This document shows positions 1 to 4,995 of a DNA stretch of 5,404 nt, piece by piece (position 1 is the stretch's first letter; each line of letters begins with the position of its first letter). The translations under genes and the position numbers were made by a program. The stretch comes from Desulfobacteraceae bacterium (lineage in GTDB: Bacteria; Desulfobacterota; DSM-4660; Desulfatiglandales; HGW-15). The notes under the pieces are model-generated. The model did not search any database. It was not told the DNA's origin and saw only the letters and a program-made list of their open reading frames with translations. The stretch spans positions 1 to 5,404 of the forward strand of contig RPPU01000345.1 in the NCBI GenBank assembly GCA_003819975.1. The letters run 5' to 3'.

Positions 1-168
1 ACCGCGCGCGACTGCTTCAGCTGTGGGCCGGATAAAAAGGGGATAATCGGCGGCTTCATCCGAAAAGGTGCCGAAATCTTTGACTTCATGGCCCAACTCT
101 TTAAGGTAAGTTTTGATGCGTTCTTTATAATGATATCCGGCATGGTCTGTTCCAATGGCGATTTTCAT
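1..168 (-). CDS. rpiB: Ribose-5-phosphate isomerase B (RpiB/LacAB family), N-terminal 56 residues, runs off the left edge
   Basis: The minus-strand frame starts at ATG (166-168) and stays open to the window edge. The protein begins MKIAIGTDHAGYHYKERIK and continues through a Leu-Gly-His-Glu-Val-Lys-Asp-Phe-Gly-Thr stretch to Asp-Tyr-Pro (residues 41-43). The Asp8-His9-Ala10-Gly11 motif, the DFGT turn and the DYP motif are the standard N-terminal signature of RpiB/LacA/LacB sugar-phosphate isomerases. Family members interconvert ribose-5-phosphate and ribulose-5-phosphate in the cytoplasmic pentose phosphate pathway. The catalytic Cys region and the GTGIG motif lie outside the window, so an allose- or galactose-6-phosphate isomerase specificity cannot be excluded. 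A strong Shine-Dalgarno AAAGGAG (minus strand, 176-182) sits 7 nt before the ATG and supports this start. It follows hemW on the same strand after 56 nt, so co-transcription with lepA-hemW is likely. Confidence 0.93.
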   Translation of the reverse strand, partial: MKIAIGTDHAGYHYKERIKTYLKELGHEVKDFGTFSDEAADYPLFIRPTAEAVARG

Positions 169-197
169 AAAGATACTCCTTTGAGATTGTGTTTTTA

Positions 198-222
198 ACC
201 ACCAAGTCACGAAGGCACAAAG
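198..222. repeat. Three-unit 8-nt tandem repeat between hemW and rpiB
   Basis: On the plus strand CACCAA (200-205), CACGAA (208-213) and CACAAA (216-221) recur with an exact 8-nt period, which gives a unit of the form NNCACNAA. On the transcribed minus strand it reads TTTGTGCC, TTCGTGAC, TTGGTGGT. It begins 3 nt after the hemW stop codon (225-227) and fills nearly half of the 56-nt gap before rpiB. I recall similar CTTTGTGCCTTCGTG-like sequences in spacers of environmental genomes, but copy number in this genome cannot be judged from the window. No hairpin or U-tract is visible, so it does not look like a terminator. Confidence 0.6.
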
Positions 223-224
223 TT

Positions 225-1346
225 TTACTGAAACAAAAGCGGCAGACTATCCGCCACGACAAAACCTTCCCGGGTCGGAATAATTCGGCCGTCCTGCTCG
301 TGAATTAAAGAAGATTCCCGGAGTTGCTTAAGAACCGTTCCATGGTTTGGATAGTCTTTCAGTAATTCCAAATCGACTCCTCGATTGGTCCGGAAACCGA
401 GATATAGAGTCTCCAATTGCCATTGTGCTTGAGTCAGATCTTCCGATTCTTCCAGAGGCGCTTGACCTTGATTAAGCGCTTCACAATATTTTTCAAGATT
501 GCGTATGTTCCACCAGCGTTTGTTTCCGAGAAACGAATGCGCGGCCGGTCCCAACCCCAGATAGGGCACATGCTGCCAATATTTCAGATTGTGTCGTGAA
601 AAATGATCCGGATCTCCGGCGAAGTTTGAGATTTCATAATGAACATAGCCGGCGGCGGCCAAAGCCAGCGAGGTCTCCAAAAAGAAAAGCCGGGCATTAT
701 CTTCATCCCAGAGCTGCAAACGATTCTGTTCCACCAATTGCCCGAGCGGTGTGGAAGGCTCCAGGGTCAGTTGATAACAGGAGAGATGTTCCGGCTTGAA
801 TTTCAGGGCTTGTTGCAGATTTTTATACCAGGCTTTTGCGTTTTGACCGGGAATCGCGTACATGAGATCCACGGTGATATTGTTGAATCCGGCGGTTCGC
901 GCCCAATCCAGGGAATGGACGGCTTGCCGGGCCGTATGGCGACGTCCTAGAAATTTTAAAATATCTTCGTCAAATGATTGCACGCCCAAACTCAACCGGT
1001 TGAAGCCGAGATCCTGAAACAGTTTTAATTTGGCAAGCGACAGATCATCGGGATTGGCTTCCAGGGTGATTTCGGCTGCCGGGGAAAAAGGGAGCTGTGT
1101 TTTGATAAAATCCGTCAGTTCGGCCAGAACCGCATCCGGCAGAATACTGGGCGTACCGCCGCCCAAATAGAGTGTGTCAAACGGCGCAAAATCATTTTGA
1201 TAGAGCCCTATTTCTTTTTTTAAGGCTTGCAGCCAGCGCACGATGAAATTTCGGTCGGTCACGGAATAGAAATCGCAGTAGGCGCATTTACTGCCGCAAA
1301 AGGGCACGTGGATATAGAGACCGGGATTTTGATTGGAATTCTTCAC
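225..1346 (-). CDS. hemW: Radical SAM heme chaperone HemW (HemN-like, formerly 'oxygen-independent coproporphyrinogen III oxidase')
   Basis: 373 residues, the usual HemW length. The [4Fe-4S]/SAM motif CGSKCAYC is at residues 17-24 (Cys17, Cys21, Cys24, followed by Asp-Phe). GGGTPS is at 62-67, TLEANPDD at 94-101, RLSLGVQSF at 117-125, DLMYAIPGQ at 160-168 and HLSCYQLTLEP at 187-197. The HemW hallmark HNxxYW is present as HNLKYW at 252-257, and a C-terminal HemN-type domain follows. True HemN has CxxxCxxCxC with a fourth Cys; here that position is Phe26, which argues for HemW. HemW binds heme and a [4Fe-4S] cluster and is thought to deliver heme to respiratory hemoproteins at the membrane. It lies 172 bp downstream of lepA on the same strand, an order also known from Bacillus subtilis. 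The start is GTG (1344-1346), the only plausible one given the N-terminal PGLYIHVPF alignment. The stop is TAA (225-227). Confidence 0.95.
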   Translation of the reverse strand: MKNSNQNPGLYIHVPFCGSKCAYCDFYSVTDRNFIVRWLQALKKEIGLYQNDFAPFDTLYLGGGTPSILPDAVLAELTDFIKTQLPFSPAAEITLEANPDDLSLAKLKLFQDLGFNRLSLGVQSFDEDILKFLGRRHTARQAVHSLDWARTAGFNNITVDLMYAIPGQNAKAWYKNLQQALKFKPEHLSCYQLTLEPSTPLGQLVEQNRLQLWDEDNARLFFLETSLALAAAGYVHYEISNFAGDPDHFSRHNLKYWQHVPYLGLGPAAHSFLGNKRWWNIRNLEKYCEALNQGQAPLEESEDLTQAQWQLETLYLGFRTNRGVDLELLKDYPNHGTVLKQLRESSLIHEQDGRIIPTREGFVVADSLPLLFQ

Positions 1347-1355
1347 GAAGACTCC
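1344..1355 (-). promoter_or_regulatory. hemW ribosome binding site with GTG start
   Basis: On the minus strand GGAG (1352-1355) is followed by TCTTC and then GTG (1344-1346). The spacing of 5 nt fixes the GTG as the initiation codon. The GTG also lies in the loop of a tiny inverted repeat, UCUU-CGUG-AAGA (plus coordinates 1340-1351), which is probably too weak to regulate anything alone. The SD is only 3 nt from the edge of the heptad-repeat region at 1359-1513. Confidence 0.65.
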
Positions 1356-1358
1356 AAA

Positions 1359-1513
1359 AGCGTGAAACGTGAAAGGTCAAATGAGAAACGTCAAACGTGA
1401 AAAGTAAAAAAATAAATGAAAACAGAAGCAATGTATCCTTTTAGGCAGCACGTTTTTGGTCGTTTTACGAATGTCTTTTGCCGTTTCACATTTCACGTTT
1501 ACCGTTTCACGCT
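1359..1513. repeat. Paired, oppositely oriented arrays of a 7-nt repeat (CGTGAAA / TTTCACG)
   Basis: The left array (1361-1402) is six consecutive heptamers: CGTGAAA, CGTGAAA, GGTCAAA, TGAGAAA, CGTCAAA, CGTGAAA, then a degenerate seventh (1403-1409). The right array (1456-1511) reads as the complement in eight consecutive heptamers: TTGGTCG, TTTTACG, AATGTCT, TTTGCCG, TTTCACA, TTTCACG, TTTACCG, TTTCACG. The two arrays are therefore inverted. There is a perfect 11-bp match between 1359-1369 and 1503-1513, and a perfect 10-bp match between 1393-1402 and 1491-1500. An AT-rich centre of about 50 nt separates them. The block fills nearly all of the lepA-hemW gap: it ends 5 nt past the lepA stop and begins 3 nt before the hemW Shine-Dalgarno. 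It could fold in the lepA-hemW mRNA. No U-tract is present that would make it a classical terminator. Confidence 0.75.
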
Positions 1514-1518
1514 CCATC

Positions 1519-3315
1519 TCATTCGTTTTCCGACTTCAGCACGGCCACAAAAGCGCTTTGCGGGATCTCCACGTTTCCGACCATTTTCATGCGCTTTTTA
1601 CCCTTTTTCTGCTTTTCGAGCAGTTTTCGTTTACGGGTGATATCACCGCCGTAACATTTGGCGGTCACGTCTTTTCGAAAAGCAGTGATCGTGGAGCGTG
1701 AAATAATCTTGCCGCCGATCGCGCCCTGGATGGCGATTTTGAACTGGTGCCGCGGAATTTCATCCCGGAGACGGTCGCAAACCTGAACCGCCCATTGCCG
1801 GGCGCGGTCTGCGTGGACGATCATGGAAAGGGCGTCGACTTTCTCGCTGTTGACCAGGATATCCAGTTTAACCAAGTCGCTTTTTTGGTAATCGAGTAGT
1901 TCATAATCAAAAGAGCCGTAGCCCTGGGTGATGGTTTTTAATTTATCGTAAAAATCAACGATCACCTCGGCCAAAGGCATGTCAAAAACCATCTCGATTC
2001 GGCCCGGGGCCGGATAATGAAAACGAGAATTGCTGCCGCGGCGTTCCATGCAAAGACTCATGACTACGCCCATGTATCGTTCCGGGATCAGGATATTGGC
2101 CCGGATATAAGGTTCAAAACCGATCTCGATTTGACCGGGATCGGGATAATACTGGGGATTATCGATAACTTCAGTGGCCCCGCTTTTCATCTGAAATCGA
2201 TACTGTACACTGGGCACGGTCATAATAAAGGCTTGATCGAATTCGCGGGTCAGGCGTTCCTGAACGATTTCCAAATGCAACATGCCTAAAAAGCCGCAGC
2301 GGAAACCCTGACCCAAGGCAGCGGAGGAATCTTTCTGATAAACCAGGGCCGCGTCATTCAGTTTATATTTTTCCAATGCTTCAACCAACGATTGATATTC
2401 ATCGGAAGCAATCGGGTACACCGAGGAAAAAACCACCGGTTTAATTTCTTTGAAACCGGGCCAGGGTTCGGTAGCCGGATTTTTTTCCAGGGTGATGGTG
2501 TCGCCGATGCGCGTGTCGCTCACTGTTTTGATGCCGGCAATGGCATAACCGACCGAGCCGGCTTTCAGCTCCGGCCGTGATTCCCGCTGCAGGTGAAAAA
2601 TTCCGACTTCTTCAACTTTATAGGTCGAGTTATTGTGCATAAAGCGGATGATGTCGCCGGGCCGCATCGATCCGTCAAAGACCCGGAAACTGAAAATAAC
2701 GCCCCGAAACGAATCGTAGCGCGCATCGAAAATCAAGGCGCGCAAAGGTTTGGTCACATCCGCTTTGGGCGGAGGGATCTGCTCCACGATTGCTTCCAGG
2801 ATCGCGTCGATGCCAATGCCGTCTTTGGCCGAGCAGAGCACGGTCTGAGCCACATCCAAGCCCAATTCGTTTTTGATCTGTTCTTTGACGCGGTCAATAT
2901 CAGCCGAGGGCAAATCGATTTTATTAATGACCGGAATGACCGCGAGGTCATGTTCCATGGCCAAATAAAGGTTGGAGAGGGTTTGAGCTTGCACGCCCTG
3001 GGAAGCATCGATCAGCAGTAATACCCCTTCACACGAAGCCAGGGCGCGGGAAACCTCATAGGTGAAATCCACATGCCCCGGTGTATCGAGTAAATTAAGC
3101 TCAAAGGTTTCCCCTTTTTTGCTGGTATAAGGCAGCGTGATGGTGTGACTTTTTATGGTGATGCCGCGTTCCCGTTCCAGATCCATGCTGTCCAGAATCT
3201 GGTCGCGAAAGTCACGCTGACTGACCAAGCCGGCATGTTGGATTAAGCGATCGGCCAAGGTGGATTTGCCATGGTCGATATGGGCGATAATTCCGAAATT
3301 TCGAACATGATTCAT
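1519..3315 (-). CDS. lepA: Elongation factor 4 (LepA), ribosome back-translocase GTPase
   Basis: 598 residues, full family length. The GTPase motifs are all intact: G1 AHIDHGKS (11-18), switch I RGITIK (50-55), G3 DTPGH (77-81) with the catalytic His81, G4 NKID (131-134), and G5 in SAKDG. EF-Tu-like domain II, two EF-G-like domains and the LepA-specific C-terminal domain follow. The tail is Lys/Arg-rich and contains NVEIPQSAFVAVLK, which is diagnostic of LepA over EF-G or BipA. LepA binds ribosomes and has been linked to back-translocation, recovery of stalled elongation and initiation/30S assembly. The ATG at 3313-3315 is chosen because MNHVRNFGIIAHIDHGKST aligns with the normal family start; no good Shine-Dalgarno precedes it (only a weak GAAAG). 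The stop is TGA (1519-1521). It is likely the first gene of a lepA-hemW-rpiB unit. Confidence 0.98.
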   Translation of the reverse strand: MNHVRNFGIIAHIDHGKSTLADRLIQHAGLVSQRDFRDQILDSMDLERERGITIKSHTITLPYTSKKGETFELNLLDTPGHVDFTYEVSRALASCEGVLLLIDASQGVQAQTLSNLYLAMEHDLAVIPVINKIDLPSADIDRVKEQIKNELGLDVAQTVLCSAKDGIGIDAILEAIVEQIPPPKADVTKPLRALIFDARYDSFRGVIFSFRVFDGSMRPGDIIRFMHNNSTYKVEEVGIFHLQRESRPELKAGSVGYAIAGIKTVSDTRIGDTITLEKNPATEPWPGFKEIKPVVFSSVYPIASDEYQSLVEALEKYKLNDAALVYQKDSSAALGQGFRCGFLGMLHLEIVQERLTREFDQAFIMTVPSVQYRFQMKSGATEVIDNPQYYPDPGQIEIGFEPYIRANILIPERYMGVVMSLCMERRGSNSRFHYPAPGRIEMVFDMPLAEVIVDFYDKLKTITQGYGSFDYELLDYQKSDLVKLDILVNSEKVDALSMIVHADRARQWAVQVCDRLRDEIPRHQFKIAIQGAIGGKIISRSTITAFRKDVTAKCYGGDITRKRKLLEKQKKGKKRMKMVGNVEIPQSAFVAVLKSENE

Positions 3316-3439
3316 ATAGGAATAACTTTCGATAACTATTAGTTTTTATTTAGGTATTTAGGCGGCCGGCTGAAGGTTATCAGTCCTAAACCATCTCTAA
3401 GACCCTGCTATTTCCATTCGTTAAAATAGCTAAAATGCG

Positions 3440-3467
3440 ATTATACCTTATGCTTTTTGATAAGCAA
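3440..3467 (-). promoter_or_regulatory. Candidate sigma-70-type promoter for lepA-hemW-rpiB
   Basis: On the minus strand a consensus -10 box TATAAT (3440-3445) is preceded by TTGCTT (3462-3467) with a 16-nt spacer. A perfect -35 hexamer TTGACA lies further upstream (3470-3475), but its spacer of 24 nt is too long. Transcription would start near 3433 and give a leader of roughly 118 nt before the lepA ATG. The prediction comes from sequence only, in an AT-rich region where chance matches are common. Confidence 0.45.
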
Positions 3468-3499
3468 ATTGTCAATTGAATTCAGTGGTTGACTCATTT

Positions 3500-3529
3500 T
3501 TGATTAAAATTTATTAATTAAACTATAAT
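3500..3529 (+). promoter_or_regulatory. Candidate plus-strand promoter toward the LOG-SRPBCC pair
   Basis: TTGATT (3500-3505) and a consensus TATAAT (3524-3529) are separated by 18 nt. Together with the minus-strand -10 box at 3440-3445 this would make a divergent promoter pair. The predicted leader to the LOG start would be nearly 400 nt, which is long, so the downstream candidate at 3652-3678 may be the relevant one. The surrounding sequence is very AT-rich, which lowers the weight of the match. Confidence 0.35.
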
Positions 3530-3579
3530 TTTTTAAATAATGATAGATTTGTATCAATAATGATCATCTTCGCTTTTAG

Positions 3580-3637
3580 CCCGGATAGGTAGGCTATCCC
3601 AGGTTTTGCGGCACCCGGATCGGTTTTTTGGCACTGC
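3580..3637. repeat. Cluster of short direct repeats with a small hairpin
   Basis: Two overlapping repeat relations are visible. CCCGGATAGGT (3580-3590) recurs as CCCGGATCGGT (3614-3624), 10 of 11 bases identical. GGTTTTGCGGCAC (3602-3614) recurs 20 nt on as GGTTTTTTGGCAC (3622-3634), 11 of 13 identical. GGATAG (3583-3588) can pair with CTATCC (3594-3599) around a 5-nt loop. No coding frame explains it. The GGCACTGCCCC ending (3630-3640) recalls mobile-element or REP-associated spacer sequence, but that resemblance is only an impression. Confidence 0.4.
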
Positions 3638-3651
3638 CCCCTATATTAAAA

Positions 3652-3678
3652 TTGACGGTATCGGGTTGATGATATACT
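3652..3678 (+). promoter_or_regulatory. Candidate plus-strand promoter (TTGACG - 15 nt - TATACT)
   Basis: TTGACG (3652-3657) and TATACT (3673-3678) each differ from consensus by one base. The 15-nt spacer is shorter than the optimum of 17. A transcript would begin near 3685, about 245 nt before the LOG ATG, and would read through the CxxC remnant and the hairpin at 3866-3893. Confidence 0.3.
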
Positions 3679-3693
3679 CATTTTATAGGTATC

Positions 3694-3813
3694 GTGCGGA
3701 AAGTGAGGAATGTTTCCATTAATTTATATACCGGAAAAGGGGTTGTTGTTCCGGATGAAAATGCTCCTTGGGATATTCGATGTGCAGCATGCGGAAGTAA
3801 TTTATCGGCATAG
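3694..3813 (+). pseudogene. Short CxxC-containing open frame, possible remnant of a zinc-knuckle gene
   Basis: A frame open from 3673 to TAG at 3811-3813 could start at GTG 3694 (39 residues) or GTG 3703 (36 residues). Its end reads VVVPDENAPWDIRCAACGSN followed by Leu-Ser-Ala-stop. The composition looks protein-like, and IRCxxCG resembles the N-terminal knuckle of phage Com-type small zinc-binding proteins (family similarity from memory). Only one CxxC pair is present where a zinc site needs two. After the stop, the other frames stay open for short distances without a second clear knuckle, so a frameshifted or truncated remnant is the best reading. There is no convincing Shine-Dalgarno. It may be chance coding; I would not annotate it as a functional gene. 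Confidence 0.25.
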
Positions 3814-3865
3814 AAGAGGACGACATTTGCGCCGGTTCCTTTCTCCGTTCAATTAGATGATCCCT

Positions 3866-3893
3866 GTAGGGGCGACCGGCGGGTCGCCCTTAC
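3866..3893. repeat. GC-rich 12-bp-stem hairpin (REP/MITE-like) just upstream of the LOG gene
   Basis: GTAGGGGCGACC (3866-3877) pairs with GGTCGCCCTTAC (3882-3893) around the loop GGCG (3878-3881). All 12 pairs form, with a single G-T wobble (3869/3890). There is no T-run after it, so it is not a typical intrinsic terminator. The palindrome looks like the dispersed GGGCGACC/GGTCGCCC intergenic elements I recall from environmental genomes. It ends 36 nt before the LOG ATG at 3930 and 6 nt before an in-frame ATG at 3900, so it would lie in the 5' leader of the LOG mRNA. Confidence 0.7.
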
Positions 3894-3929
3894 TGCCAAA
3901 TGAAAACTGAAGACAAGAATGGTTGTTTT

Positions 3930-4517
3930 ATGAAACTAAATAATGTCTGTGTTTATTGCGGATCAAGTCCGGGACGGATCGACCTGTACGCGGAAAGCGC
4001 ACGGACACTTGCCGCGGCACTGGTGGATAGGAATATCGGATTGGTTTACGGCGGAGCCAGCGTCGGCTTGATGGGTTTAGTCGCGGATTCCGTATTGACC
4101 GGCGGTGGCCGGGTGACCGGGGTTATCCCGCAAGCCATGGTTGAAAAGGAAATTGTTCATAACGGGCTGACGAATCTGCATATCACGAAATCCATGCATG
4201 AGCGTAAAACGATAATGTCCGAGTTGTCCGACGGCTTTATCGCGTTGCCGGGCGGGATCGGCACTCTGGAAGAACTTTTCGAGATATGGAATTGGGCTGA
4301 ACTCGGATATCATCAAAAACCATGTGGGCTTCTAAATATCGCTAATTATTTTGATGGGTTGATCGGTTTTTTGGAACATAGTGTTGCGGAAAAATTCGTG
4401 AAAAAATCGCATTTTGAAATGCTGATTGTGGAAAGTGAGCCCGGCCGGATTTTGGAACGGTTTACAACTTATGTTCCCACTTATGCCAGTAAATGGGAGG
4501 GACTTACCGCTTCATGA
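3930..4517 (+). CDS. LOG-family (TIGR00730-type) nucleoside 5'-monophosphate phosphoribohydrolase
   Basis: 195 residues from the chosen start, normal for the family. The N-terminus MKLNNVCVYCGSSPG, YGGASVGLMG (40-49), MHERK (89-93) and the signature PGGIGTLEE (107-115) are all present. The MHERK Arg/Lys and the Glu pair of PGGxGTxEE form the active site and phosphate-binding loop. LOG enzymes hydrolyse the N-glycosidic bond of nucleoside monophosphates and release ribose-5-phosphate and a free base. Cytokinin riboside monophosphates are the plant substrates; AMP-like nucleotides are used by many bacterial members. Older annotations call these 'lysine decarboxylase'. An in-frame ATG at 3900 would add 10 non-conserved residues, so the ATG at 3930 is preferred; neither has a strong Shine-Dalgarno. 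The stop TGA (4515-4517) overlaps the next gene's ATG. The ribose-5-phosphate product is also the substrate of RpiB at the other end of the window, but the two are not in one operon. Confidence 0.93.
   Translation: MKLNNVCVYCGSSPGRIDLYAESARTLAAALVDRNIGLVYGGASVGLMGLVADSVLTGGGRVTGVIPQAMVEKEIVHNGLTNLHITKSMHERKTIMSELSDGFIALPGGIGTLEELFEIWNWAELGYHQKPCGLLNIANYFDGLIGFLEHSVAEKFVKKSHFEMLIVESEPGRILERFTTYVPTYASKWEGLTAS
4495..4501 (+). promoter_or_regulatory. Internal Shine-Dalgarno for the SRPBCC gene
   Basis: GGGAGGG lies inside the last codons of the LOG gene, 12 nt before the ATG at 4514. It is a strong match at slightly long spacing. It supports the ATG at 4514 over the in-frame ATG at 4493, which overlaps the motif itself, and over the one at 4523. 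Initiation here would be helped by ribosomes terminating at the overlapping TGA. Confidence 0.5.
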
Positions 4518-4924
4518 TTACGATGCGCGCTAAAATCCGGATTTCGCGCCTGTCCGGAGAAAAAATATATCATTTTATGCTTCACCCCACGAATGAAGCC
4601 TATCGTCAATGGTGGCCCGGGACTCATCTGGCATTTCATACCATTAAACGTTTTCCCGATAATCTGGGCAATTTGGTCTTTTTCGACGAATATGTCGGTA
4701 AGCGCAGATTAACATTCAAGGGAGTCGTAAAAGAAGCGATTCCCGGTAAAAGAATCGTGTGGCAAGTGAAAAAAATATGGACAATGCCCGCGCGCGTCTC
4801 TCTTGATTTTAAAGATTTTGATAAAGGTGTCGAAATCACCCATACCTTGAGTGTTGCTTTTAAAAAAATTATCAATTATTTTAAAAAGTGCACATGCAGG
4901 GAGAGAGTCAACTGTGAAACATGA
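4514..4924 (+). CDS. Small SRPBCC / START-like (Bet v 1-fold) ligand-binding protein, possibly C-terminally shortened
   Basis: 136 residues, [20 protein letters not shown] at the N-terminus. The order of elements fits the SRPBCC helix-grip fold: a first strand (5-12), helices with the [15 protein letters not shown] stretch (24-38), then a run of beta-strands through [24 protein letters not shown] and [11 protein letters not shown]. No signal peptide or membrane segment is visible, so it is probably cytoplasmic. Members bind hydrophobic ligands or act as cyclases or hydrolases; function cannot be named here. After HTLSVAF related proteins usually continue through a long C-terminal alpha-helix of about 35-40 residues that closes the cavity. 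Here only about 20 residues follow, ending [11 protein letters not shown], so the helix seems cut short. The ATG overlaps the LOG TGA (ATGA), which implies translational coupling. Confidence 0.75.
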   Translation: MITMRAKIRISRLSGEKIYHFMLHPTNEAYRQWWPGTHLAFHTIKRFPDNLGNLVFFDEYVGKRRLTFKGVVKEAIPGKRIVWQVKKIWTMPARVSLDFKDFDKGVEITHTLSVAFKKIINYFKKCTCRERVNCET

Positions 4925-4943
4925 GCCATGTGCCTATTTTTTT
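4890..4943 (+). terminator. Weak intrinsic terminator candidate after the SRPBCC gene
   Basis: A run of seven T (4937-4943) follows two alternative stems. ACATG (4919-4923) pairs with CATGT (4927-4931) around a 3-nt loop. Alternatively GCACATG (4890-4896) pairs with CATGTGC (4927-4933) around a loop of about 30 nt. Both stems are short or long-looped, so termination may be inefficient. The position directly across the SRPBCC stop codon is right for an operon end. Confidence 0.35.
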
Positions 4944-4995
4944 GTTTGATTTCAATGCCTTTCATCTTATTGTTAATAAACTATTGGAGGAAAAT

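Larger units (their letters stand above)
3316..3929. other. Divergent intergenic spacer between lepA and the LOG gene
   Basis: About 600 bp without an intact recognisable gene. Region 3316-3420 would be the lepA leader; it contains a small imperfect hairpin (3368-3373 pairing with 3380-3386, one bulged base). Region 3420-3560 is strongly AT-rich and carries candidate promoters on both strands. Region 3580-3637 has a hairpin and short direct repeats. Region 3673-3813 holds a short open frame with a CxxC motif that may be a gene remnant. Region 3866-3893 is a GC-rich perfect-type hairpin. I see no tRNA, no riboswitch consensus I can name, and no transposase frame. The patchwork suggests an insertion and decay site between two transcription units. 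Confidence 0.7.

Noticed and set aside
417..950. Overlapping plus-strand open frames opposite hemW
   Set aside because: All are antisense shadows of an intact, motif-complete hemW and have no family features.
1347..1518. CRISPR array
   Set aside because: The repeats are contiguous 7-mers without spacers of constant length, and no cas gene is present.
2593..3021. 142-codon open frame on the plus strand antisense to lepA
   Set aside because: It lies wholly opposite the conserved GTPase region of lepA, lacks a Shine-Dalgarno and shows no recognisable domain; its openness follows from lepA codon usage on the other strand.
3316..3440. Riboswitch or attenuator in the lepA leader
   Set aside because: Only a small imperfect hairpin and trivially short ATG-initiated frames are visible; no riboswitch consensus could be recognised.
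3866..3893. Intrinsic terminator
   Set aside because: The stem is strong, but no T-tract follows on either strand and no gene ends nearby on the plus strand.
3900..3929. Upstream in-frame ATG for the LOG gene
   Set aside because: It adds ten residues not found in the family N-terminus and has no Shine-Dalgarno; it starts 6 nt after a strong hairpin. It remains possible but is less likely than 3930.
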